Shown: positions 27,094 through 36,891, counted from the stretch's first letter. The stretch: 64,000 nucleotides of DNA from Oleispirillum sp963678075 (GCA_963678075.2 CAXXPK010000007.1:124001-188000), one strand, 5' to 3'. Notes: generated from the letters alone by a model not told the origin. Made by a program: numbers and translations.

Positions 27094-27444
27094 ATGGAAC
27101 AGACCTGGATCGCCGACCGCTTGGCCGAACTCGGCAAGAAAAAGACCGAACTGGCCCAAGCCCTGGGACTGCCGCCGACCCGCATTTCCGAAATCTTGCG
27201 TGGACGGCGGGACATTCACGTGTCCGAGATTCTGCCGCTGTCCCGTTTTCTCGACATGGATCCGATGACGGTCCTGTTGTTGTGCGCGCCGCTTCCGGCG
27301 CACCTGCTGCTGCCGGAGTCCCCGGCGCCGGTCGCCATCGACCGACCGACCCCCGAGGAAAACGCCTGGTTGGATGCCTTCCGCAAGATGCCCGAGGACG
27401 AACGCGCCCGCTGGCTGCGCGCGGTCAGCGCCTTCGGCGCCTAG
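27094..27444 (+). CDS. Phage repressor-like XRE protein
   Basis: 116 residues from ATG 27094 (MEQTWIADRLAELGKKK). HTH at about residues 15-45: TELAQALGLPPTRISEILRG. The C-terminus (ENAWLDAFRKMPEDERARWL) is a short helical tail seen in small CI/Cro-like proteins; no RecA-type cleavage domain. Divergent from the HTH/GcrA-like gene, with two palindromes between them. Confidence 0.75.
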   Translation: MEQTWIADRLAELGKKKTELAQALGLPPTRISEILRGRRDIHVSEILPLSRFLDMDPMTVLLLCAPLPAHLLLPESPAPVAIDRPTPEENAWLDAFRKMPEDERARWLRAVSAFGA

Positions 27445-27462
27445 ATGAGCGGAACACGCTCT

Positions 27463-28403
27463 AGCAGGGTGTTGAAAAATCGGTGGCATGGCTGGTGTCG
27501 GCATAATTCAATCTCGGTAGTGGCTTGTTGCTGAGGGAATGATGCACGGGACAGACAAGCGATCTGGAGACTTGTTCTCCTGCGTTGACCTGGAGACGCA
27601 GGTGCGCATGGACCACCCGCTGCGGACGATCCGGGAGATGACCAATACGGCACTAGCGGCGTTGTCGGGCGACTTTGCAGCGCTCTACTCGGGAATGGGT
27701 CGGCCGTCGGTTCCACCGGAGAAGCTGCTGCGGGCCATGCTGTTGCAGGTGTTCTACTCGATCCGTTCGGAACGCCAATTGATGGAGCGCCTGGACTTTG
27801 ATCTGCTGTTCCGTTGGTTCGTCGGTCTCGGGGTAGATGACCCGGCCTGGGACCATTCCACATTCTCCAAGAACCGCGACCGGCTGCTGGAAGGGGACAT
27901 CGCCGCAAAATTCCTGGCGGCAGTGTTGGTCCAACCCCGGATCAAACGGCTACTGTCGAGCGAGCATTTCAGCGTCGACGGCACGCTGATCGAAGCGTGG
28001 GCCTCAATGAAGAGCTTCAGACCGAAGGCCGCTGAGGGCGATGGCGGTGAAGGCGGTGGTCGCAACCCCTCGGTCGATTTTCGCGGCGAAAAACGATCCA
28101 ACGATACTCACGAGAGCACCACCGATCCCGATGCCATGCTCTACCGCAAGGAGGCAGGCATGGAGGCTAAGCTGTGCTTTATCGATCATGGGCTGATGGA
28201 AAACCGTTCGGGCTTGATCGTGGACACCCGGCTAACCCGCGCATCGGGTCACGCTGAACGGTTGGCGGCACTGGACATGATCGAGCCCCTGGGCGACCGA
28301 CCGCGCGCAATTACGTTGGGTGCCGACTGCGGCTACGATGCCGCCGATTTTGTCGAGGAACCACGGACGCTCAACGTGCGTCCTCACGTGGCGCAGAACA
28401 CTA
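27463..28403 (+). mobile_element. Second IS (IS5/IS1182-like), right end missing
   Basis: Left end near CAGGGTGTTGAAAAATC (about 27466), typical of this IS group. The right part is cut by IS copy 3 at 28404 and does not resume beyond it. Confidence 0.7.
27539..28403 (+). pseudogene. Transposase of the second IS, C-terminally truncated
   Basis: ATG 27539 (MMHGTDKRSGDLFSCVDLE). Contains the Asp motifs HFSVDGTLIEAW and LGADCGYDAADF, but the frame runs into IS copy 3 before the catalytic Glu region. About 288 of an expected 350 or more codons remain. Inactive. Confidence 0.8.
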
Positions 28404-29249
28404 GGCTCAGGACTCATTAAGGTTCGATCCAGAAGAGGAGGAGTGCCGCGATGATGACGGCGGCAAAGAAGATATCCGCGCATCGGTCATATCGGGTGTG
28501 GATACGCCGCCAATCCTTGAGGCGAGCGAAGAGGTTCTCGATCCTATGACGCTGGCGATAGAGGGTTTTGTCGTAAGCGTACTGGGTTTTGCGATGACGC
28601 ATTGGCGGGATGCATGTAGCGATCCCTCGCTGTGTCAAAGCCTCTCGAAGGGGATCACCGTCATAGCCCTTGTCGGCGATCAGGACGTTGGCCTTGGGAA
28701 ATAGGTCGAGCAACAGCATCGCGCCTTTGTGATCGCTCATTTGCCCCTCGCTGAGCAGCAGGATGAGGGGCCTTCCTTGTCCGTCGCAAACCGCATGAAG
28801 CTTGGAGTTCAGCCCGCCTTTTGTGCGTCCGATACATCGGGGAAGAGCCCCTTTTTATAGAGGCTCGCGGCGGTCCGATGAGCTTTCAGGTGGGTTGCAT
28901 CGATCATCAACCGGTCTGGAGGGCCAGCCTCTCCCGTCAAGGCCGCGAAGATCCGGCTGAACACCCCAAGTCGGCTCCAGCGAACGAAACGATTATAGAG
29001 GGTTTTGTGGGGGCCATAGACGGGTGGTGCATCTCGCCACCGTAAGCCGTTGCGGATCACATGAACGATGCCGCTGATCACTCGCCGATCATCAACCCGC
29101 AGCACGCCATGCGATAGCGGGAAATGCGGCTCGATCTTCGCCAGCTGCCTCTCTGACAACCAAAACAGATCACTCATGGATGGGGTCCTCCCTCCCATGA
29201 GGAAATCAGCCACCGATCTGCCTGGCAATAATTTAATGGGTCCTGAGCC
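28404..29249 (-). mobile_element. IS5-family element, copy 3, complete
   Basis: 846 bp with the same ends as copy 2, inverted. CTAG lies on both outer sides. The left flank is the truncated transposase; the right flank is unrelated sequence. Confidence 0.92.
28417..29177 (-). CDS. IS5-family transposase (ORFA/ORFB with -1 frameshift)
   Basis: ORFA from ATG 29177 to 28809, ORFB to 28417. Same A4G slip site and complete DDE motifs as in copy 2. Confidence 0.88.
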
Positions 29250-29290
29250 TAGACTGATTGTCTGTCGATCGAAAGACGGAGAAATATCCA

Positions 29291-29703
29291 TGATCCGCAC
29301 CGGATGGATTTGCCTGTGCCTCGCCGCCGCGTTTGCCCTGACGGCAACCGAACCGGCGTGCGCCGGCGGAACCGGCGCCCCACAACAAACCTTTTCCAGC
29401 TCCAAGGCGAAGGCCGGGGTCCCGGTCACGCCGAAACAGACGATTTCGAAAAAGAATCGCAAGGCGGGAATCGTCTTCAACGACAACGGCACCGTGAAGA
29501 CCCGCGCCTTAACCAACGGCAAGCTGTCGAAGACCGACAAGACCCTTGCCAAGACCCACGCGAGAACCGGCGCCGCCGCCCCCAGCCCCAGGGCAAAGAA
29601 CCAGATCACGCTGGCGCTGATCGCGCCCAGACCAAAGGCCAGACGGTCGCCTGCGGGAATCTGCGCGGCGACGCCGCCGATCAGCAGCAGAGCGTCCATA
29701 TAG
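29291..29703 (+). CDS. Small exported protein, chimeric C-terminus
   Basis: 137 codons, ATG 29291 with GGAGAAA upstream. Signal peptide MIRTGWICLCLAAAFALTAT with cleavage after ACA. The mature part is Lys/Thr-rich (SKAKAGVPVTPKQTISKK). From about 29570 on, the frame is antisense to the lysE remnant, so the original C-terminus seems to have been replaced. Product unknown. Confidence 0.45.
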
Positions 29704-30007
29704 GCATGCGGATTGAGCAGGCTGACCGCCAGCGCGGCGCCGCCATCAAACCATAGGCCAGCATGAAGCCGCCCCCCGCCAGACCGAGCCACCAGCCAAC
29801 CGTCGGATGCGCGGCCACCGCGACGCCGACCCCGGCGACCCCACCGGTGATCAGCAATGCATCGCACAGGGAACACACCGCCGCCGTCGTCGCCGGGAAA
29901 TCGCGCCGCACCCCCTGACCAAGAACGAAGGCGTTCTGCGCGCCGATCGCCACGATCAGGCTGCCGCTTAGCGCCAACCCGACAAAAAATGCGGAAAACC
30001 CGAACAT
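29540..30007 (-). pseudogene. LysE-family amino-acid exporter, broken
   Basis: ATG 30007: MFGFSAFFVGLALSGSLIVAIGAQNAFVLGQG is the LysE/ArgO start. After YGLMA (about 29750) the frame changes and roughly 25 residues of the cytoplasmic loop are missing; ALAVSLLNPHAYMDALLLIGG and WFFALGLGAAAP follow in the new frame. The C-terminal helix is lost near 29540. Divergent from argP, the usual arrangement. Left limit is approximate. Confidence 0.75.
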
Positions 30008-30127
30008 CGCCCACTCTCCACCACCAAAAGCAACGGACACCCTGCCGCCTCGATTATGATGGGCTCGTCATCGCCATAAATTGAGCGCATAATTCTTATT
30101 CATCATGAATTAATTTTATGGTTAGAC

Positions 30128-31007
30128 ATGCTTGACTTCCGCTGTCTTGAAGCCCTGGCCGCGATCATCCGCCTGGGCAGTTTCGAACGCGCGGCGGCCG
30201 ATCTGGGACTGACCCAGTCGGCGGTATCGCAACGCACCAAACGCCTGGAGTCGCAGTTTGGAGAACCGCTTCTGATCCGCAGCAAACCGGTGGTCGCGAC
30301 GGCGGCGGGCGACTGTGCCTTTCAATATGTTCTGAACGCGCGGCTGATGGAGCGCGATCTGCGCATCGATGCCGCCAATGCCCGAACGCCCCCCTTCGAA
30401 CGCATCCGCATCGCCCTGAACGCCGACAGTCGGCGACCTGGTTCACCGGCACGGACTGCTGTCGGACCTGATCATCGACGACGAAACCCGCACCCTGGAC
30501 GTCCTGAAGGCCGGATACGTCCTGGTCTCCATCGGCACCCGCGCCGACGCGGTTCAAGGGCTGAAATCGATCCGCCTGGGAGCCCTCGACTGCGTCCTGG
30601 TGGCATCGCCTGCCTTCGTCGCCCGTTTCTTCGCGGCAAGAGTCACCGCCAAGGCGCTGCGGAAGGCTCCGGCGGTGATCTTCGGTCGCCATGACGAGCT
30701 GCATCACCACTTCCTGGAAACACATTTCCAAATCGGCGCGGGGGATTTCCCCTGTCATGTTCTGCCGTCGTCCGAAGGCTTCGTGGTGGCGGCGCGTCAG
30801 GGCATCGCCTATGCCCTGTGCGCCGAACCGCAGGTCCGCGCCGCGCTGGCCGACGGCACCCTGACCCGCATCCATCCGAAAAGCCTGTCGCGTCGTTTGT
30901 TGCTGCACCGGCGCGAGAATGGTCCCCGCATCCTTGACGCGGGAGTTGAAGATATCCGCGCCATGGCACGGAGAACGCTGTCCCCTGCCACATCGCGCCA
31001 TCTGTAG
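30128..31007 (+). pseudogene. argP: LysR-type regulator ArgP, frameshifted
   Basis: ATG 30128 (MLDFRCLEALAAIIRL); HTH ERAAADLGLTQSAVSQRTKRLE. ArgP activates lysE/argO in response to Lys/Arg. After IRIALNADS (about 30430) the true frame is lost; it resumes as GLLSDLIIDDETRTLDVLKAG and runs to TAG 31005-31007 (TLSPATSRHL). A small deletion as well as a base loss is likely at 30430. Divergent lysE is broken too, so the whole export module is dead. Confidence 0.75.
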
Positions 31008-31236
31008 TCTCGCGATGCTTGGCGAGTTCTGTAAAATCCAGAAAGCCCGGCAAAAACCCTCTTGTTCCGTTTCCGGGAACGTGGCAACACTTGAAGCAGG
31101 GCTTCCGCTGTTTCGGGGCAGGGGGTGTTGTGTCCTCTGTTTTCGGTTCGGCGGGGGTAAATATCCACGGAAGGTGGGTGGCGCGCACGCCTTCGGGCTA
31201 GCCCCGCACCCACGGCGATCAGAAGGTACGACGACG

Positions 31237-31449
31237 ATGGCGACTGGAACCGTGAAATGGTTCAACACCACCAAGGGCTTCGGCTTCATTCAGCCGGATG
31301 ATGGCGGCAAGGATGCGTTTGTTCACATCTCGGCGGTCGAACGCGCCGGTCTGCGCACCCTGAACGACGGGCAGCGGCTCTCCTACGAGCTGGTCGCCGG
31401 TCGCGGCGGACGCGAAGCAGCGGAAAATCTCGTCATCTCCGACGAGTGA
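31237..31449 (+). CDS. cspA: Cold-shock protein
   Basis: 70 residues, ATG 31237. MATGTVKWFNTTKGFGFIQPDDG contains RNP1 (KGFGFIQ); RNP2 is DAFVHIS. Single-stranded RNA/DNA-binding chaperone. A 230-base leader separates it from argP, as in cold-shock genes with long 5' UTRs. Strong terminator follows. Confidence 0.93.
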   Translation: MATGTVKWFNTTKGFGFIQPDDGGKDAFVHISAVERAGLRTLNDGQRLSYELVAGRGGREAAENLVISDE

Positions 31450-31481
31450 ACCATCCATCACGCGCCGGTCGATCACCGGCT

Positions 31482-31514
31482 AAAAAACGGGGGGGCTTCG
31501 GTCCCCCGTTTTTT
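31482..31514 (+). terminator. Rho-independent terminator after cspA
   Basis: AAAAAACGGGGG / CCCCCGTTTTTT hairpin with a short loop, usable on both strands. Confidence 0.9.
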
Positions 31515-31879
31515 ATTGCGGCATCTTATCGCAAAACCTGCCGTGAAGGGTGGGATTTTGCCCATGTTTTCTACATATGGTATGTGTTGCTGTTTTATGT
31601 CGCATTATTTTGATGCGTCGTCCCGGCATGTCGTGTACGGTCATGTTCAGGGTTGACGATCAAGAAGGGGTCCGCCGATGCCGGCTTTCCCTTTTCATCA
31701 AGATCAGGACAACGCACCGAACCGCGCGTTTCGGGTCTCTCCCCGGTCCGCGCCACGTTCCTCCCGCTCCGTCCGCCCTGCCCCGTCGATTCTGGAATTT
31801 GCCTCGCCTCTCGCCTCACCCGCGGGAGGTTTTTGCTTTTCCGGGTTTGGCACCCCCCCCGCGCAAAGGACAGCAGCAC
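31515..31879. other. phoH leader region
   Basis: About 365 bases. The left part is A/T-rich promoter DNA. A 69-codon frame (31678-31887, MPAFPFHQDQDNAP) overlaps the phoH start by eight bases; it could be a leader peptide but has low-complexity content and is not called as a gene. Confidence 0.4.
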
Positions 31880-32623
31880 ATGGGTAAACCGCAACGCAGC
31901 CGTAAAATCAGCCCGACCGCGATGCACGCCTTCGATAACGTGAAACCCCTGTCTCCCTCCCAATCCTGCTGGAGCCCTCTGGACGAAGGACGCGACCAAA
32001 GCTTTCGCCGTCATATCCACCCCTATAACGAAAACCAAAGGCTTCTGATGGAGGCCATGGAAACCAGCCCGATCACCCTGGCGCTGGGGCCGGCGGGAAC
32101 CGGCAAGACCTATCTGGCGATCGCCGCAGCGTGCGAGGCCTTCGAAAGCGGCGGCATCGCCCGCATCCTGCTGTCACGTCCGGCGGTGGAAGCCGGGGAA
32201 AACCTGGGCTATCTGCCCGGTGGGCTGGAAGACAAGCTTCAACCCTATCTGCGCCCCCTTTACGACGCCCTGAACGACCGCCTGGGCGCGCGCAAGCTGA
32301 AATCCATGATCGGTGACGGCTCGATCGAGATCGCGCCGGTCGCCTTCATGCGCGGACGCACCCTGAACAACGCCTTCATCGTCATCGACGAGGCGCAGAA
32401 CTGCACCTACGGCCAGATCAAGATGCTGCTGACCCGTCTGGGGTGGCATTCCACCATGGTGATCACCGGCGACCCCGACCAATCGGATCTGTTGCCGGGA
32501 ATCTCCGGCCTGACCGAGGTCGCCCGCCGTCTGGAACCGGTGGAAGGCGTCGCCCAAATCACCCTGACCGAGGCCGACGTGGTGCGCCACCCTCTGGTCT
32601 CCAGCATGATCCCGTATCTATAA
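31880..32623 (+). CDS. PhoH-like ATPase
   Basis: 247 residues from ATG 31880 (MGKPQRSRKISPTAMHAF). Walker A GPAGTGKT, LSRPAVEAGENLGYLPG, Walker B FIVIDEAQN, and the STMVITGDPDQSDLLPG motif are all present. PhoH proteins are cytosolic ATPases linked to RNA metabolism. The length matches the short PhoH family. Confidence 0.9.
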   Translation: MGKPQRSRKISPTAMHAFDNVKPLSPSQSCWSPLDEGRDQSFRRHIHPYNENQRLLMEAMETSPITLALGPAGTGKTYLAIAAACEAFESGGIARILLSRPAVEAGENLGYLPGGLEDKLQPYLRPLYDALNDRLGARKLKSMIGDGSIEIAPVAFMRGRTLNNAFIVIDEAQNCTYGQIKMLLTRLGWHSTMVITGDPDQSDLLPGISGLTEVARRLEPVEGVAQITLTEADVVRHPLVSSMIPYL

Positions 32624-32677
32624 TGGGCCGCGAGACTGCGGAGCCCTTCTGACGGGACTCCGCCATCGGAGGCCGCC

Positions 32678-33110
32678 ATGTCCGAAACGCCGCGCCACGA
32701 CCAAACCACCATCACCCTCGCCACCCGAGGCCCCGGCCTGTACCCGTTTTTGGGCAGCATCGACCGCTGGCTGAAGGAAATCGGCGCGACCCTGGGCGTG
32801 GTGACGGCGTTCTGCCGCCACACCTCGGCCTCGCTGACCATTCAGGAAAACGCCGATCCCGACGTGCTGCGCGATCTGACCGAATTCTTCGCGCGTCTGG
32901 CGCCGGAAAACACCCCCTGGTTCCGCCACATGCAGGAAGGGCCGGACGACATGCCCGCCCACATCCGCGCCACGCTCAGCGACGTGTCGCTGTCGGTCCC
33001 GGTCGCCGATGGCGGAATGACGCTCGGCACCTGGCAGGAAATTTACCTTGTTCGAACACCGCCGAATCCCGCACACCCGCATCGTGGTGGTGCACTACGC
33101 GGGGTATTGA
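32678..33110 (+). pseudogene. yjbQ: YjbQ family protein, one-base insertion near the end
   Basis: ATG 32678. Typical YjbQ (UPF0047) with FCRHTSASLTIQENADPDV, HIRATLSDVSLSVPV and GTWQEIYL. At 33048-33049 one extra T (ACCTTGTTC) shifts the frame. Without it the end reads FEHRRIPHTRIVVVHYAGY and stops at 33110, as in relatives. The family has thiamine-phosphate synthase side activity in E. coli. The shift replaces the last 20 residues; function may be lost. Confidence 0.8.
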
Positions 33111-33112
33111 GC

Positions 33113-34159
33113 TTATCCCACCGGCGACCAGAGGACGCTTGCGATGTCCCGCGCCCCGGCGGCGAGCATGACCAGCCGGTCCACCCCCAGCGCGATGCCC
33201 GCGCTCTCCGGCATGCCGAAGGCCAACGCGTCCAGGAAATCCCGGTCCATCGGTACTTCCATGCCGTATAGGCGCTTTTTCAACGCAGCGTCGGCGAGGA
33301 AGCGCTTTTCCTGCTCCGCCGCATCGGTGAGTTCCGAAAATCCGTTGGCAAGCTCCACCCCCGCGACGTACAGCTCGAATCGCTCGGCCAGCCGTGGCTC
33401 GCCGGGCTTACGGCGGGACAACGCCGCCTGGCACACCGGATAATCACACAAGACGGTGGGCGCGCCCGCCCCCAGGCGCGGCTCCACCCGATCCAGCATC
33501 ACCTTGAAGAACACATCCTCCCACCGGTCGGACGCCGACACCGAAATTCCGGTGCGCCGGGCCTCCACCGCCAACGGACCGGGGTCCGGCTCCGCCGCTT
33601 CCTGGTCGGCCAGCACCGCCAGCAGGTCGATCCCGGCGAAGCGGTCGAAGGCCTCCGACACGCTTAGCCGCTCCAGCGGCGCGGTCAGACGGCAAACCAT
33701 GCCGCGATACGCCACCGCGTCGCGCCCCGCCGCCTCCGCCGCACGCGCCAGCAACGCCGCGCAATCGTCCATCAGCACGGTGTAATCCGCCCCGGCGCGG
33801 TACCATTCCAGTATGGTGAATTCCGGGTGATGGGTGGCCGAGGTCTCGCCATTGCGAAACACCCGGGCGAACTGGAACAGGCGCGGCACCCCAGCAACCA
33901 GCAGCTTCTTCATCGCGAACTCGGGCGAGGTGTGGAGATAACGCGTCATCCGCGACCGCCCGAAGGCATCCTCCAGTTCCGTCGCGAACACCCGCAAATG
34001 CGGTTCCATCCCCGGACAAACCTGAAGTATCGGAGTCTCCACCTCGACGAAGTCCTGGTCCGCGAACCAGCCGCGCAACGCCGCGACGACGCCCGCGCGA
34101 ACACGCAGGGCGGGCAGACGCGCCGCCAAACAGTCGGGATGCCACCAGGGCCGGGTCAT
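33113..34159 (-). CDS. epmA: Elongation factor P--(R)-beta-lysine ligase
   Basis: 348 residues from ATG 34159 (MTRPWWHPDCLAARLPAL), the usual EpmA (GenX/PoxA) length. It resembles the class II lysyl-tRNA synthetase catalytic core without an anticodon domain: VEVETPILQVCPGMEPHL, TSPEFAMKKLL, FRNGETSATHHPEFTILEWY, ESAGIALGVDRLVML. It attaches beta-lysine to EF-P. Divergent from epmB and efp; the set is complete. Confidence 0.92.
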   Translation of the reverse strand: MTRPWWHPDCLAARLPALRVRAGVVAALRGWFADQDFVEVETPILQVCPGMEPHLRVFATELEDAFGRSRMTRYLHTSPEFAMKKLLVAGVPRLFQFARVFRNGETSATHHPEFTILEWYRAGADYTVLMDDCAALLARAAEAAGRDAVAYRGMVCRLTAPLERLSVSEAFDRFAGIDLLAVLADQEAAEPDPGPLAVEARRTGISVSASDRWEDVFFKVMLDRVEPRLGAGAPTVLCDYPVCQAALSRRKPGEPRLAERFELYVAGVELANGFSELTDAAEQEKRFLADAALKKRLYGMEVPMDRDFLDALAFGMPESAGIALGVDRLVMLAAGARDIASVLWSPVG

Positions 34160-34404
34160 CGGAACTCCGTGAACTAGAAACCAAAATCCTGCGAGGGGAC
34201 TCGGTCTCCTCGCGCTCCCCATTCGTTTTTGCCGCGTAGGCAGCCATCGACCATCACGCGGCGTGAAGGGTCGATGGCGCTTCGCGCAAAAACGAAAACC
34301 AAGTGGGCGGCGCGGAAGGTCCCCGCCCCTCCGCAAAGTTTTTGTTTTGCGCCGCGTCGTGTTCTATGTATCGCGGATGTCCCGCGTTGTCATGAAGGAA
34401 GCCG

Positions 34405-35394
34405 ATGCCCGCCGGCCCGACGGAAAAACTTACGCCTTACTTGCATGCGCTGGCCGCCACGTCCCCTGCCGTGGCGCGACAGTTTATCGCATCGACCGAC
34501 GAGGAATCCATCACCGATCCGCTCGATCGGGCCGACCCCATCGGCGATGCCGCGCACAGCCCGTTGCCCGGCCTGGTGCACCGCTACCTCGACCGCGTTC
34601 TGCTGCTGCCGACCATGGCCTGCGCCGCCCATTGCCGCTTCTGCTTCCGTCGCGACCGCGTCGGCGGCGATCTGCGAATGACCGAGGCAGAAACCGCCGC
34701 CGCCCTGGCCCATATCGCGGCACGACCGGATATTCACGAGGCGATTCTGTCGGGCGGCGATCCCCTGACCCTGCCCCCCCCGGCATTGTCCGACCTGATC
34801 GCACGGATCGATGCGATCCCCTCGATCGAAGTCCTGCGCATTCACACCCGCCTGCCGATCGTCTCGCCAAAGGCCGCAATCAAGGCGGCGGCGGCCCTAT
34901 CCGGGGATTCCCGCGCCGCACGTTGGGTGGCGATTCACGTCAATCACCCCGACGAACTGACCGCCGAAGCCCGAACCGCGATCCGAGCGCTGCAAAAGGC
35001 CGGATGTTTTCTGGTGTCGCAGACGGTCTTGCTGAAAGGCATCAACGACGACGCGGCCATCCTCGCCGCCCTGTTCCGCGCCCTGGTCGCGACGGGAGTC
35101 AAACCCTATTACCTGCACCACCTGGACCGCACCGCCGGAACCGGCCATTTCCGCGTCCCGCTGAAGGCCGGGCGCACCCTGGTCGAACGTCTGCGCGCCA
35201 CCCTGTCCGGCCTTGCCCAGCCGACCTATGTGCTGGACATTCCCGGCGGCCACGGCAAGGTCTGGGCCTGCGACGCCTTCGTCGCGCCAACCGCGAACGG
35301 CAACGGCTGGACGGTGCGCGACCCCGGCGGCTCCAGCCACGATTACCCCGACCCCGCCGCGACGGGTGTTGCCCGCCACAACGCAAAGTGTTAG
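34405..35394 (+). CDS. epmB: EF-P lysine 2,3-aminomutase
   Basis: 329 residues, ATG 34405. Radical-SAM cluster C73-x3-C77-x2-C80 (CAAHCRFC). Also SGGDPL, RIHTRLPIVSP and GVKPYYLHHLD (PLP Lys/His region). Converts L-lysine to beta-lysine used by EpmA. Next gene is efp, 62 bases on. Confidence 0.92.
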   Translation: MPAGPTEKLTPYLHALAATSPAVARQFIASTDEESITDPLDRADPIGDAAHSPLPGLVHRYLDRVLLLPTMACAAHCRFCFRRDRVGGDLRMTEAETAAALAHIAARPDIHEAILSGGDPLTLPPPALSDLIARIDAIPSIEVLRIHTRLPIVSPKAAIKAAAALSGDSRAARWVAIHVNHPDELTAEARTAIRALQKAGCFLVSQTVLLKGINDDAAILAALFRALVATGVKPYYLHHLDRTAGTGHFRVPLKAGRTLVERLRATLSGLAQPTYVLDIPGGHGKVWACDAFVAPTANGNGWTVRDPGGSSHDYPDPAATGVARHNAKC

Positions 35395-35456
35395 GGTCCG
35401 CGCGGCTGCGGGGTCGAAGAATCCCGCCCGTTCACGGAAACCGATAGCGAACGCAC

Positions 35457-36023
35457 ATGAAAATCCAAGCCAACACCATTCGTCCGGGCATGGTTATCGA
35501 CCACAACGGTCGCCAGTGGTCCGTCATGAAGATTCAGTTGATCCAGCCCGGCAAGGGCGGTGCCTTCATCCAGGTCGAAATGCGCGATCTGGATACCGGC
35601 AACAAGACCAACGAGCGTTGGCGCACCGCAGATACCGTGGAAAAGCTGATGGTCGAGGAACGCGAATGCCAGTACCTGTTCGCCGAAGGCGACATGCTGA
35701 CCTTCATGGACAACGAAACCTATGAACAGTTTGCCATGCCGCGCGACGCCGTGGGCGAATCCGCCGCGTTCCTGCAAGACGGCATGCAGGTGGCGGTCGA
35801 ATCGATCGAAGGCAAGCCGGTGTCCTGCACCCTGCCCCTGACCGTGATCATGGCCGTGGCCGAATGCGAGCCGGTGATGAAGGGACAGACCGCCGCGTCG
35901 TCCTATAAGCCGGGCTTGCTTACGAACGGTTTGCGGGTGATGATTCCGCCGTTCGTCGCGGCTGGCAACAAGATCGTCGTCAACACCACGGATTGCAGTT
36001 ACGTGGAACGGGCGAAGGGCTAA
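35457..36023 (+). CDS. efp: Elongation factor P
   Basis: 188 residues, full length, ATG 35457. Domain I carries the modification loop QPGKGGAF with Lys33 (Lys34 in E. coli). The C-terminal OB-fold end is IPPFVAAGNKIVVNTTD. Relieves ribosome stalling at polyproline. Its lysine is the target of the adjacent EpmA/EpmB; the proline-rich protein at 37053 is a possible client. Confidence 0.96.
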   Translation: MKIQANTIRPGMVIDHNGRQWSVMKIQLIQPGKGGAFIQVEMRDLDTGNKTNERWRTADTVEKLMVEERECQYLFAEGDMLTFMDNETYEQFAMPRDAVGESAAFLQDGMQVAVESIEGKPVSCTLPLTVIMAVAECEPVMKGQTAASSYKPGLLTNGLRVMIPPFVAAGNKIVVNTTDCSYVERAKG

Positions 36024-36087
36024 GGCCCTTCCCACCACTTCGTTTCTGTGCGTTCAACGCTTCGCTCCCTGAAAGGACGGCGGGCTT

Positions 36088-36891
36088 ATGGCTGCTTTGT
36101 CTCCCCTTCTCAACGTCATGATCGCCGCCTCGCGCAAGGCGGCGCGTGCGCTGGTCCGCGACTTCGGGGAAGTCGAAAACCTGCAAGTGTCGGTCAAGGG
36201 TCCCAGCGACTTCGTTTCCTCGGCCGATCACAAGGCCGAAAGCATCCTGCAACAGGAACTGTCGAAGGCGCGGCCGCGCTTCGGTTTTCTGCTGGAGGAA
36301 AGCGGCGAGATCGTGAGCGAGGATACCTCGCACCGCTGGATCATCGACCCCCTGGACGGCACCACCAATTTTCTGCACGGCATTCCGCAGTTCGCGATTT
36401 CGATCGCGCTGGAGCGCGACGGCCAGATCGTCGCGGGCGTCGTGCACAACCCGGTCAGCGACGAACTCTATTACGCCGAAAAGGGCGCGGGCGCCTTCCT
36501 GATCTCCTCCGCCGCCGAACGCCGCCTCCGGGTTTCGGCCCGTTCGCAGTTGGAAAACGCCCTGATCGGCACCGGCATCCCGCACCGTGGGCGCGGCGAT
36601 GCGGAACGCTTCTCGGCGCAACTGTCCCGTGTCATGGGGCAGGTCTCCGGCGTGCGACGGATGGGCGCGGCATCTCTGGATCTGGCTTTTGTCGCAGCCG
36701 GCAAGCTGGACGCGTTTTGGGAAGAAGGGCTGCAACCCTGGGATATCGCGGCGGGCGTTCTGCTGGTGCAGGAAGCGGGCGGCATCGTGATTGCCACCGA
36801 CGGCAGCACCGACCCCTTCGCCAAATGTAACCCCCTGGCCACCAACCGCAAATTGCAAGGTCCGATGATGCGTCTGCTACGGGGCGCCTGA
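36088..36891 (+). CDS. suhB: Inositol monophosphatase family (SuhB)
   Basis: 267 residues, ATG 36088. Metal motifs: LEESGE (Glu70/71), IDPLDGTTNFLHG (Asp87, Asp90) and QPWDIAAGVLLVQEAGG. Mg-dependent phosphatase that in bacteria also assists rRNA transcription antitermination. Downstream of efp on the same strand, 64 bases apart. Confidence 0.92.
   Translation: MAALSPLLNVMIAASRKAARALVRDFGEVENLQVSVKGPSDFVSSADHKAESILQQELSKARPRFGFLLEESGEIVSEDTSHRWIIDPLDGTTNFLHGIPQFAISIALERDGQIVAGVVHNPVSDELYYAEKGAGAFLISSAAERRLRVSARSQLENALIGTGIPHRGRGDAERFSAQLSRVMGQVSGVRRMGAASLDLAFVAAGKLDAFWEEGLQPWDIAAGVLLVQEAGGIVIATDGSTDPFAKCNPLATNRKLQGPMMRLLRGA

Larger units (their letters stand above)
12505..27444 (-). mobile_element. 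T7-like prophage remnant with cargo
   Basis: Minus-strand order: HTH/GcrA-like regulator, small proteins, portal, Bbp19-like protein, scaffold, capsid, small protein, tail tube A, tail tube B, virion proteins, tail fibre, holin-like, lysozyme. This is the late-gene order of T7-like podoviruses. A divergent repressor lies at the upstream end. No terminase, integrase, DNA/RNA polymerase or lysis spanin was found, and at least seven of the structural genes carry stops or frameshifts. A truncated IS begins just past the repressor, so an IS-linked deletion may have removed the rest. No attachment site could be recognised. Confidence 0.85.

Noticed and set aside
31678..31887. Leader peptide before phoH
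   Set aside because: Overlap with the phoH start is suggestive, but composition is low-complexity and no clear ribosome site was seen.
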